Shown one piece after another: positions 34,615-44,620 of a DNA stretch of 64,000 nt (position 1 is the first letter of the stretch; the number at the start of each line of letters is the position of its first letter). Source of the stretch: Actinoplanes octamycinicus (GTDB lineage Bacteria > Actinomycetota > Actinomycetes > Mycobacteriales > Micromonosporaceae); NCBI RefSeq assembly GCF_014205225.1, contig NZ_JACHNB010000001.1, positions 2,709,501 to 2,773,500 of the forward strand, given 5' to 3'. The position numbers and the translations under genes are program-made. Below the pieces are notes generated by a model. The model did not search any database. It was not told the DNA's origin and saw nothing but the letters and a program-made list of their open reading frames with translations.

Positions 34615-35496
34615 GTGGCTGAGCAACTGCGTCTCATGACTGTGCACGCCCACCCGGACGACGAGTCCAGCAAGGGCGCCGCCACGATGGCGAAATACGT
34701 CGCCGAGGGGGCCAAGGTGCTCGTGGCCACCTGCACCGGTGGCGAGCGCGGCAGCGTGCTGAACCCGAAGATGGACCGCCCCGAGGTGCTGGCGGACATC
34801 ACCAACATCCGGCGCAAGGAGATGGACCGGGCCCGCGAGATCCTCGGGGTGGACCAGGCCTGGCTGGGCTTCGTCGACTCCGGGCTGCCCGAGGGTGACC
34901 CGCTGCCGCCGCTGCCGGAGGGTTGTTTCGGCCTGCAGGACCCGCAGGAGGCGGCGAAACCGCTGATCAAGCTGATCCGCGAGTTCCGGCCGCACGTGAT
35001 GACCACCTACGACGAGAACGGCGGATATCCGCACCCCGACCACATCATGTGCCACAAGGTGGCGGTGGTCGCCTTCGAGCAGGCCGGCGACCCGGAGCTC
35101 TACCCGGAGCTGGGCGAGCCGTGGCAGCCGCTGAAGCTGTACTACAACTCCGGCTGGACCCGGGCCCGGATGCTGGCGCTGCACGAGGGCATGCTCGCGG
35201 CCGGCCTGGAGTCGCCGTACGCGGAGTGGCTGGAGAAGTGGTCGGACCGGCAGGACCGGGGCGACAAGATCACCACTCGGGTCGAGTGCGGGGAGTACTT
35301 CGCGATCCGCGACGACGCGCTGCGGGCGCACGCCACCCAGGTCGACCCGGACGGGTTCTGGTTCCACATCCCGCTGGAGATGCAGCAGAAGGTGTGGCCG
35401 ACCGAGGACTTCGAGCTGGCCCGCTCGCTGGTGGACAGCCCGGTTCCGGAGTCCGACCTGTTCGCGGGCATCCGGGAGAAGGTCGAAGCGGCCTGA
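34615..35496 (+). CDS. mca: Mycothiol S-conjugate amidase
   Basis: Cleaves mycothiol S-conjugates so that electrophile adducts leave the cell as mercapturic acids; a mark of mycothiol-producing actinobacteria. 293 residues from GTG 34615. The zinc-binding LmbE-type motif is VHAHPDDESSKGA (His13, Asp16) with the third ligand in GGYPHPDHIMCHK. TCTGGERGSVLNP and YYNSGWTRARM are also Mca-like; the paralogue MshB has a similar zinc motif, but greA/DUF4307 context favours Mca. Confidence 0.94.
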   Translation: MAEQLRLMTVHAHPDDESSKGAATMAKYVAEGAKVLVATCTGGERGSVLNPKMDRPEVLADITNIRRKEMDRAREILGVDQAWLGFVDSGLPEGDPLPPLPEGCFGLQDPQEAAKPLIKLIREFRPHVMTTYDENGGYPHPDHIMCHKVAVVAFEQAGDPELYPELGEPWQPLKLYYNSGWTRARMLALHEGMLAAGLESPYAEWLEKWSDRQDRGDKITTRVECGEYFAIRDDALRAHATQVDPDGFWFHIPLEMQQKVWPTEDFELARSLVDSPVPESDLFAGIREKVEAA

Positions 35497-35513
35497 GCAG
35501 TACTCTTGGGGAC

Positions 35514-35864
35514 GTGGACATTTTCGCGGCCAACAACTTCGGGGACACCCGGGACGGCGGGCTCGCCGGCCCGATGGGCCTGTTCCTGATCGTCCTGATG
35601 TGCATAGCGACGGTCGCGTTGATCCGCAACATGAACAAGCGCATTCGTCGGCTTCCCGACAGTTTCGACGACGAGGCCGAGCGCGGACGTGTGGCGGAAA
35701 TCGCGCGGCTCAATGAAGATCTCGAGCGCTCCGGCGGCGACGCCGCCGGAGATGTCGAAGCGCATCGATCGGCCAAGGCCGGCGACGGTGCGGAGTCCGA
35801 GGTGGCGACGGTCGATGAGGACAAAAGCGAGTCCGCATCGGACACCGGCCGGACCACTCGATGA
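35514..35864 (+). CDS. Small membrane protein downstream of mca
   Basis: 116 residues from GTG 35514. A -10-like TACTCT lies seven bases before the start, so it may be leaderless. A short external N-terminus (DIFAANNFGDTRDGG) precedes one helix (GLFLIVLMCIATVALIRNM), then a basic KRIRRLPDSF motif and a long acidic, low-complexity tail. The position and the helix-then-RRLP arrangement match the small protein that follows mca in mycobacteria (Rv1083-like). Function unknown. Confidence 0.85.
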   Translation: MDIFAANNFGDTRDGGLAGPMGLFLIVLMCIATVALIRNMNKRIRRLPDSFDDEAERGRVAEIARLNEDLERSGGDAAGDVEAHRSAKAGDGAESEVATVDEDKSESASDTGRTTR

Positions 35865-36099
35865 TCGTGATGTCGCCCATCGCACCGGCCGTCCGGTTCG
35901 CGGTGGGCGACGAGTGGCGGTGGTCCGCCGCCGTCAAGCCCTGTTGCGTTCATCGGGATTGATTTAGCCTTCCGCCGGGGGCCATACGGCTCCCGGGACC
36001 CTGCGCGGAAGGGGGCGCCGAGATGAGTGCACTCCGGCGCCGAGTCTCCCCGGGCCATCTGCACGTGCATTTTCCCGTGCCGTCCCGCCGGGCCCGATC

Positions 36100-38610
36100 A
36101 TGAGCGGTCCCTCCGCACCGTACCGTCGCGCGTGGACCGCCCTGGCCGGGCGCTCCCAGCCGGTCCGCGTCCTGACCGTCACCCTGGTCGTCGCCGCCGT
36201 CGCGGCGGTCTTCCTGGGCGCCCTGCAGACCCCGCACCTGCCGCCCGGCAGTCCGCTGTCGCCGGTCGACGGCGTGTGCGTGGCCGCCGTGCTGGCCGCC
36301 ATCGCGCAGCTGGCCGGCCTGCGCTTCCGGCTCGGTCCGGACGCGGTCTCGGTGAGCTGGGCCGAGGCGGCCGTGGTGGTCGGCCTGGTGATCTGCCCGG
36401 CCGGCTGGCTGCCGACCGCCACGCTGGCCGGGGTCGGCGCCGCCTGGCTGCTGCTGGCCTGGCTGATCGGGGTGCGCAACCCGGCCGAGGTGGTCCATCT
36501 GGTCGCCTCGATGACGCTCGGGGTCTCGGCGGCCGCCCTGGTCACCTCGCTGCTGGCCGGTGACGCCGGGGTGCGCAGCGGCCGGTTGGCGCTGGCCCTG
36601 GTCGCCGGCGCGGGCACCTACCTGCTGATCACCTTCGGTCTGGTGGTGCTCACCCTCACCCTGCAGCGGGACGTCCCGCCGGCCCAGGTCGCCGCCAAGG
36701 TGCTCTACGCCAAGGCGCCGATGTCGGCGGGGAACGTGATCGTCGGCCTGGCCGCGGTCTACGCGCTGGTCCGTGAGCCGCTCTGGCTGCTCGCCTTCGG
36801 CCCGGTGCTCTGGCTGCTGCACCGCACCTACCGCTTCCACCTGCGGGCCGCCGAGGAGCGCCGGATGTGGGAGGCGTTCGCCGCGGCCACCGCGCGGCTG
36901 CCCGGGGTCAGCGAGGCCGAGGTGGCCCGGGCCGGGCTGCGCGGCGCGCTGGACGTCTTCGGCGCCCGCCGGGTGCAGCTGGAGCTGCTCTCCGAGCACG
37001 GCAACCGGAAATACACCCAGGACGGGCCGGGGGAGAGCCCGGACGCGGCGCGTTCCGGCCCGGCGGTGACCCGGAGCATGGCGGTGGCCGGGCGGCCGGT
37101 CGGCGAGCTGACCGTCTGGCTCGGCGAGCCGGCCCTGCCGGTGCGGCATGACGAGGCCGCCCTCACCGCCTACGGGGAGGCGCTGGCCGGGGCGCTCCGC
37201 GACGCGGCCGCCCACCAGCGGATCGCCGAGCTGGACGCCCGGGTCGCGCACGACCGGGTGCACGACCCGCTGACCGGTCTGATCAACCGGTCCGCGCTGG
37301 TCAGCGACGGGGACGCGGCACTGCGCGGCGGCGAGCGCGGCCGGCCGGCCGCCCTGCTGCTGCTCGACGTGGTCGACTTCCGCGAGGTGAACAGCACGCT
37401 CGGGCACCGCGGCGGCGACGAGGTGCTCCGGCTGATCGCCGAGCGGCTGGTCGAGCAGGCCCGGCCCGGCGAGCTGGTGGCGCGCACCGGCGACGACGAG
37501 TTCGCGCTGCTGCTGCCCGGGCTGACCGCGCTGGCCGGCGCGTCCGCGGCGCCGCACTCGCTGTCCCAGGCCCTGCGCCGGGCCCGGGAGCTGGTCGAGC
37601 AGCTGCGGCTGCCGATGCGGGTGGCCGGGGTGCGGCTGGCCGTCGAGGTCACGGTCGGCGCGGTGGTCGCCCCGGCCGGCCAGGTCGAGGTCGGTGAGCT
37701 GCTGCGGCGCGCCGAGCTGGCCGCCCGCCGGGCCAAGGAGCAGGGCCTGACCGTCGGCACCTACGACGCCGGGCAGGACGCCAGCAGCACCGACCGGCTG
37801 GCGCTGCTCGCCGAGCTGCAGGACGCGTTCGCCGCCGACGACCAGATCATGCTGCACCTGCAGCCCGCGGTCGACCTGATCACCGCCGAGCCGACCGGCT
37901 GTGAGGCGCTGGTCCGCTGGCGGCACCCGCGGCGCGGCCAGCTCTCGCCGGCCGAGTTCCTGCCCGCGGTGGAGCGCAGCGAGCTGCTCATCCCGTTCAC
38001 CCGCCGGGTGCTCGACCTGGCCCTGGCCGCCGCCGCGGACTGGACCGCGCACGGCATCGACGTGCCGGTCTCGGTCAACGTGTCGGCTCGCAGCCTGACC
38101 GACCCGACCTTCCCGGCCCAAGTCACCGAGGCGCTGCGGCGGCACCGGACGCCGGCGTCCCGGCTGGTCCTGGAGATCACCGAGTCGGTGGCGGTCAGCG
38201 AGCAGGAGATCGTCGACGAGGTGCTGGCCCGGCTGCGGGCCGGCGGGGTGCAGGTCTCGCTGGACGACTTCGGCACCGGGTTCTCCTCGCTGGCCTCGGT
38301 CACCCGGATGCCGGTCGACGAGATCAAGATCGACCGGTCGTTCGTGGACGAGATGATCGACTCCCCGGCTGCCGGCGCGGTGGTGCGCGGCGCGGTCGAG
38401 CTGGGCGCCCGGCTCGGGGTCCGGGTGGTGGCCGAGGGGATCGAGACGATCGAGCAGCGGGCCGCGCTGATCGCGCTCGGCTGCCCGTCCGCCCAGGGCT
38501 ACCACTTCTGCAAGCCGATGCCCGCCGACAAGATCGTGCAGGCGCTGTCCCAGCTGCGCGGATCCTCCTCCGCCACGATCACCCCGCTGCGCGCCGACGG
38601 CGCTTCGTGA
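36100..38610 (+). CDS. Membrane GGDEF-EAL protein, probable c-di-GMP phosphodiesterase
   Basis: 836 residues. Residues 1-235 are membrane-embedded with about seven helices (VLTVTLVVAAVAAVFLGAL, AAVVVGLVICPAGWLP, LLITFGLVVLTLTL). A GAF-like stretch is possible at 250-370. The GGDEF domain (about 380-545) has G464-D-D-E-F in place of GGDEF, so cyclase activity is doubtful. The EAL domain (about 565-825) is intact: EALVRWRHP (from 602), VNVSARSL, EITESVA, LDDFGTGFSSL, EIKIDRSFV, AEGIET and QGYHF. It should therefore degrade c-di-GMP, with the GGDEF part perhaps sensing GTP. It is preceded by 235 bases without a clear gene. Confidence 0.93.
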   Translation: MSGPSAPYRRAWTALAGRSQPVRVLTVTLVVAAVAAVFLGALQTPHLPPGSPLSPVDGVCVAAVLAAIAQLAGLRFRLGPDAVSVSWAEAAVVVGLVICPAGWLPTATLAGVGAAWLLLAWLIGVRNPAEVVHLVASMTLGVSAAALVTSLLAGDAGVRSGRLALALVAGAGTYLLITFGLVVLTLTLQRDVPPAQVAAKVLYAKAPMSAGNVIVGLAAVYALVREPLWLLAFGPVLWLLHRTYRFHLRAAEERRMWEAFAAATARLPGVSEAEVARAGLRGALDVFGARRVQLELLSEHGNRKYTQDGPGESPDAARSGPAVTRSMAVAGRPVGELTVWLGEPALPVRHDEAALTAYGEALAGALRDAAAHQRIAELDARVAHDRVHDPLTGLINRSALVSDGDAALRGGERGRPAALLLLDVVDFREVNSTLGHRGGDEVLRLIAERLVEQARPGELVARTGDDEFALLLPGLTALAGASAAPHSLSQALRRARELVEQLRLPMRVAGVRLAVEVTVGAVVAPAGQVEVGELLRRAELAARRAKEQGLTVGTYDAGQDASSTDRLALLAELQDAFAADDQIMLHLQPAVDLITAEPTGCEALVRWRHPRRGQLSPAEFLPAVERSELLIPFTRRVLDLALAAAADWTAHGIDVPVSVNVSARSLTDPTFPAQVTEALRRHRTPASRLVLEITESVAVSEQEIVDEVLARLRAGGVQVSLDDFGTGFSSLASVTRMPVDEIKIDRSFVDEMIDSPAAGAVVRGAVELGARLGVRVVAEGIETIEQRAALIALGCPSAQGYHFCKPMPADKIVQALSQLRGSSSATITPLRADGAS

Positions 38611-38645
38611 TCGTCGCCGTCCACCCGGCGTGAGAGGGTGGGGAC

Positions 38646-40637
<1,992 letters not shown>

Positions 40638-40643
40638 CGAGGG

Positions 40644-41204
40644 TCAGTTCGCCGACGGCAGGTGGTCTCCCGGGGAGGACTGCAACAGCCAGGCGAGGGG
40701 CAGCTTGGCCGCCGTCTCGTAGTCGTCGCTCCCGTTGCTGCGATAAAGGGTCACCGTGTTCGCCGGGTCGCGGTCGACCACCCAGTAGTGGGGGATGCCG
40801 GCGCGAGCATATTCCTTGACCTTGTGCTCCCGATCGGTGGTCCGGGAACTGGGCGAGACGATCTCGATGGCTAGTACCAGGCGGGTTGTCTCCGGCCAGA
40901 CTCCCTGCGGAGGCTCTGTCCAGAGAGTCAGATCCGGTATGCGACCACCGTCGCCCTCCGGCAGTGAAATGCGGATGCCCACGGCTTGCAGGATCTGCCG
41001 CGGCGGCCAACCGGCGGCGAGGAGCCATGCGAACAGGTCGCTGGCGATTCCGGCGTGCTCCGCGTCGGGCGGCGGCGTGATGGTGACCGCTCCCTCGGTA
41101 CTCAGTTCGAACCGATGACCGAATTCATCACCCTCGATCAGCGCGGTGAGGTTTTCGAGCGTGATGACAGGTGGCAAGGACTTCGCGAATGCCTCTGCGC
41201 TCAT
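40644..41204 (-). CDS. Uma2 family protein (PD-(D/E)xK nuclease fold)
   Basis: 186 residues. The fold's catalytic signature is seen as IPDLTLW (Asp91), LAIEIVSPSSRTTDRE (Glu114) and HKVKEYARAGIPHYWVVD (Lys128/Lys130). Uma2 (DUF820) proteins are expanded in cyanobacteria and actinomycetes. They are presumed endonucleases and often lie near mobile elements, but their targets are unknown. Divergent from purK; the 180-base gap between them holds the purK promoter. Confidence 0.92.
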   Translation of the reverse strand: MSAEAFAKSLPPVITLENLTALIEGDEFGHRFELSTEGAVTITPPPDAEHAGIASDLFAWLLAAGWPPRQILQAVGIRISLPEGDGGRIPDLTLWTEPPQGVWPETTRLVLAIEIVSPSSRTTDREHKVKEYARAGIPHYWVVDRDPANTVTLYRSNGSDDYETAAKLPLAWLLQSSPGDHLPSAN

Positions 41205-41384
41205 ACCGCCATGCTAGTGACCGCATCTGCCGATGTCCTGCATCGAACGGGGTCGTCCGGTGCCTGGCGGGCGGCGCTCCGGTCGTACTGGAAAAGGTTT
41301 TGATCTTGGGGTGGTGGCCGGAAGTGGGACGGGCGCCGGGTTGATTTCCGGAGGTCGGGATCGCGTCGCTAGGCTGGGCGGGCG

Positions 41385-42527
41385 ATGGATACCCGAACCG
41401 GTCTGCCTGTGGTCGGCATGGTGGGGGGCGGGCAGCTCGCCCGGATGACCCACCAGGCCGCGATTTCTCTCGGTCAGTCACTGCGTGTGCTCAGTGAGAA
41501 GCCTGACGACTCCGCCGCGCTGGTCGCCGCGGACGTGCCGATCGGCACGCATACCGATCTTGCGGCGCTGCGTGAGTTCGCCAAGGGGTGCGACGCGGTC
41601 ACGTTCGATCATGAGCATGTGCCGACGGAGCACATCCAGGCGCTCGAGGCCGAGGGTGTGAAGATCTTCCCCGGCTCGGCCGCGCTGGTCTTCGCCCAGG
41701 ACAAGGGCATGATGCGGGAACGGCTGGCCGCGCTCGGCGCGCCGGTGCCGCGATGGGCCCGGGTCAGCACCGCCGAGGAGATCGAGGCGTTCGCCGGCGG
41801 CTCCTGGCCGGTGGTGGCCAAGGCCACCCGCGGCGGCTACGACGGCCGCGGTGTCTGGATGGTCGGCTCCCGGGAGGCCGCCGAGGACCTGGTGTCGACC
41901 GGCATCCCGCTGATCGTCGAGGAGCGGGTGCCGCTCCGCCGGGAGCTCGCGGCGCTCGTCGCGCGGTCGCCGTTCGGGCAGGTCGCGGCCTACCCGGTGG
42001 TGGAGACCGTGCAGCGGGACGGGATCTGCGTCGAGGTGATCGCCCCGGCGCCGGACCTGCCCGAGGAGCTCGCGCTGGAGGCCCAGCAGCTCGCCATCGA
42101 CCTGGCCACCGAGCTGGGGGTGGTCGGCCTGCTGGCCGTCGAGCTGTTCGAGACCGACGCCGGCATCGTGGTGAACGAGCTGGCCATGCGCCCGCACAAC
42201 TCCGGGCACTGGACCATCGAGGGGGCCCGGACCTCGCAGTTCGAGCAGCACCTGCGGGCCGTCCTGGACTACCCGATGGGCGCCACCGCGCTGACCGCCC
42301 CGGTCGTCGTGATGGCGAACGTGCTGGGTGGCGAGCCGGGCGGCATCTCGATCGACGAGCGGCTGCACCACCTGTTCGCCGAGGTCCCGGACGCCCGGGT
42401 GCACCTTTACGGCAAGCAGGTCCGCCCGGGCCGCAAGATCGGGCACGTCACGGTGCTCGGCGACGACTTGGCATCGGTGCGCGCGCGGGCCGCGCGGGCC
42501 GCCCAGTGGCTTCAGGAAGGCAAGTGA
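41385..42527 (+). CDS. purK: N5-carboxyaminoimidazole ribonucleotide synthase
   Basis: Makes N5-CAIR from AIR, bicarbonate and ATP in purine synthesis. 380 residues with an ATP-grasp fold: N-terminal [20 protein letters not shown]-binding [16 protein letters not shown], metal-binding [20 protein letters not shown] and [20 protein letters not shown]. The -10-like TAGGCT lies nine bases before ATG 41385, so a leader is nearly absent. Its stop overlaps the purE start (TGATG). Confidence 0.97.
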   Translation: MDTRTGLPVVGMVGGGQLARMTHQAAISLGQSLRVLSEKPDDSAALVAADVPIGTHTDLAALREFAKGCDAVTFDHEHVPTEHIQALEAEGVKIFPGSAALVFAQDKGMMRERLAALGAPVPRWARVSTAEEIEAFAGGSWPVVAKATRGGYDGRGVWMVGSREAAEDLVSTGIPLIVEERVPLRRELAALVARSPFGQVAAYPVVETVQRDGICVEVIAPAPDLPEELALEAQQLAIDLATELGVVGLLAVELFETDAGIVVNELAMRPHNSGHWTIEGARTSQFEQHLRAVLDYPMGATALTAPVVVMANVLGGEPGGISIDERLHHLFAEVPDARVHLYGKQVRPGRKIGHVTVLGDDLASVRARAARAAQWLQEGK

Positions 42528-43024
42528 TGGCTCCCTCCGTCGGCATCATCATGGGCAGCGACTCGGACTGGCCGACCATGGAGGCGGCCGCGCTGGCGCT
42601 GGCCGAGTTCGAGGTGCCGTTCGAGGTCGGTGTGGTCTCCGCACACCGGACGGTGCGCAAGATGGTGGACTACGCCGAGTCGGCGGCCGGGCGCGGGATC
42701 AAGGCGATCATCGCCGGGGCCGGCGGCGCGGCGCACCTGCCCGGCATGGTCGCGGCGCTCACCCCGCTGCCGGTGATCGGCGTCCCGGTGCCGCTGAAGC
42801 ACCTGGACGGGATGGACTCGCTGCTGTCGATCGTGCAGATGCCGGCCGGGGTGCCGGTGGCCACCGTGTCGATCGGCGGCGCGCGGAACGCCGGGCTGCT
42901 CGCGGTCCGGATCCTCGGGGCGTCCGACGCGGGGCTGCGGCAGAAGATGGTCGACTTCCAGGCCGGGCTGGAGAAACTGGTCGCCGAGAAGGACGCCGCG
43001 CTCCGCGACAAACTGCTCGGTTAG
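42527..43024 (+). CDS. purE: N5-CAIR mutase
   Basis: Converts N5-CAIR to CAIR, the step after PurK. 165 residues, class I. The substrate-binding signature is [16 protein letters not shown], followed by [32 protein letters not shown], and [20 protein letters not shown]. Catalytic His is in SAHRT. ATG 42527 shares one base with the purK stop, a translationally coupled pair. Confidence 0.97.
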   Translation: MAPSVGIIMGSDSDWPTMEAAALALAEFEVPFEVGVVSAHRTVRKMVDYAESAAGRGIKAIIAGAGGAAHLPGMVAALTPLPVIGVPVPLKHLDGMDSLLSIVQMPAGVPVATVSIGGARNAGLLAVRILGASDAGLRQKMVDFQAGLEKLVAEKDAALRDKLLG

Positions 43025-43041
43025 GCCGCCGATCCGGCAGC

Positions 43042-44508
43042 ATGGTGGCGGTGAGACGTCGCTGGCTGTTCGCCGATCAGCTCGGGCCGCACTTCCTGGA
43101 CGCGCCCGATCAGCCGGTGCTGCTGATCGAGTCCAAGGCGGTGTTCCGGCGCCGGGCCTTCCACCGGCAGAAGGCCCACCTGGTGCTCTCCGCGCTGCGG
43201 CACCGGGCCCGGGACGGCGACGTGCGGCTGGTGCGTGCGGAGACGTACGCCGAAGCGGTGACCGAACCGCTCACCGTGTGCCATCCCACCTCCCGGGCCG
43301 CCCGCGGTCTGGTCCGGCGGTTGCCGGACGTCGAGATGCTGCCGCCGCGCGGCTTCGTCACCGCCCCGCCGGACTTCGTGCGCTGGGCGGGTGAGCGGGA
43401 CCATCTGCGGCTGGAGGACTTCTACCGGTTCGCCCGGCGGCACCACGAGGTGCTGATGGACGGCGGCGAGCCGGCCGGCGGCCGGTGGAACCTGGACGAG
43501 GAGAACCGGGAGCCGCCGCCGCGCGGTGCCGGGCGGCTGGGCGTCCCGGCGCCGCCGGCGATCGTCGAGGACGAGATCGACGAGCAGGTCCGGGCGGATC
43601 TGGACCGGTGGGCGCGGGACGACGGGATCACCTTCGTCGGCCGGGACGGTCCGCGGCTGTTCCCGGCGACCCGGGCGGAGGCGCTGGCCCGGCTGCGGCA
43701 CTTCGTCGAGCACCGGCTGCCGGCGTTCGGGCCGTACGAGGACGCGATGCTGGCCGGTGACCCCCGGATGGCGCACAGCATGCTCAGCCCGGCGATCAAC
43801 CTGGGCCTGCTCGACCCGGTCGAGGTGATCGACGCCGCCGAGGGCGCCTACCGGGCCGGCGACGTGCCGCTGGCCAGCGCCGAAGGGTTCATCCGGCAGA
43901 TTCTCGGCTGGCGCGACTTCGTCTGGCACCTCTACTGGTATTTCGAGCCGGAGTACCGGGCGGCGAACGAGCTGAACGCCCGCGGGCAGCTGCCGACAGG
44001 GTTCGCCGAGCTGAACGCCGACGCGGTGCGGGCGCGCTGCCTGGCCGACGTGCTGGCCGGGGTCCGGGACCGCGGCTGGGTCCACCACATCCCGCGGCTG
44101 ATGGTGCTCGGCAACTACGCGATGCAGCGCGGCTGGCGGCCCGGGGCGGTCGCCGACTGGTTCCACCGCAGCTTCGTCGACGGGTACGAGTGGGTGATGA
44201 CGGCGAACGTGGTCGGGATGAGCCAGTACGCCGACGGCGGCCGGATGAGCACGAAGCCGTACGCCGCCGGTGGCGCCTACCTGCACCGGATGAGCGACTA
44301 CTGCGGCGGGTGCCGGTACGACCCGAAGGTCCGGGTGGGCGCGGACGCCTGCCCGTACACCGCCGGGTACTGGAACTTCCTGGCCCGGCACGAGCCGGAG
44401 CTGGCCGGCAACCATCGGCTGCGCCGGCCGCTGCAGGGCCTGCGCCGCCTCGCCGACCTGGAGGCGGTGCTGGAGCAGGAGCGGGCCCGCGGATCGCGGG
44501 CACCCTGA
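43042..44508 (+). CDS. FeS-type cryptochrome/(6-4) photolyase family protein
   Basis: 488 residues from ATG 43042 (in-frame GTG 43051 is also possible). The N-terminal half is an alpha/beta domain (RRRWLFADQLGPHFLD). The C-terminal half is FAD-binding helical (LGWRDFVWHLYWYFEP, ANVVGMSQYADGGRMSTKPY), and the end carries the cysteines of the [4Fe-4S] cluster (DYCGGCRYDPKVRVG, DACPYTAGYW). This is the PhrB/CryB (FeS-BCP) lineage, whose characterised members repair (6-4) photoproducts; repair versus photoreceptor function cannot be decided from sequence. It follows purE by 17 bases. Confidence 0.92.
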   Translation: MVAVRRRWLFADQLGPHFLDAPDQPVLLIESKAVFRRRAFHRQKAHLVLSALRHRARDGDVRLVRAETYAEAVTEPLTVCHPTSRAARGLVRRLPDVEMLPPRGFVTAPPDFVRWAGERDHLRLEDFYRFARRHHEVLMDGGEPAGGRWNLDEENREPPPRGAGRLGVPAPPAIVEDEIDEQVRADLDRWARDDGITFVGRDGPRLFPATRAEALARLRHFVEHRLPAFGPYEDAMLAGDPRMAHSMLSPAINLGLLDPVEVIDAAEGAYRAGDVPLASAEGFIRQILGWRDFVWHLYWYFEPEYRAANELNARGQLPTGFAELNADAVRARCLADVLAGVRDRGWVHHIPRLMVLGNYAMQRGWRPGAVADWFHRSFVDGYEWVMTANVVGMSQYADGGRMSTKPYAAGGAYLHRMSDYCGGCRYDPKVRVGADACPYTAGYWNFLARHEPELAGNHRLRRPLQGLRRLADLEAVLEQERARGSRAP

Positions 44509-44524
44509 GCCGGCGCCGGGCCGG

Positions 44525-44620
44525 TCAGCGCATCGCTCGCCGGCTTCGGCCCCGGACCCGGCCGGTCAGCGCATCGCTCGCCAGCGCCGGGCCGGGCCGG
44601 GCCGGGCCGGTCAGCGCATC
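44525..44620. repeat. Direct repeats of a gene 3' end, three copies
   Basis: GGCCGGTCAGCGCATC occurs ending at 44534, 44575 and 44620 (its TCAGCGCATC at 44525, 44566, 44611; spacing 41 and 45). The innermost copy is the stop codon and last codons of the 1642-residue membrane protein (minus strand). GCTCGCC follows in the two outer copies. The array fills most of the 102-base gap between convergent genes. Confidence 0.75.
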
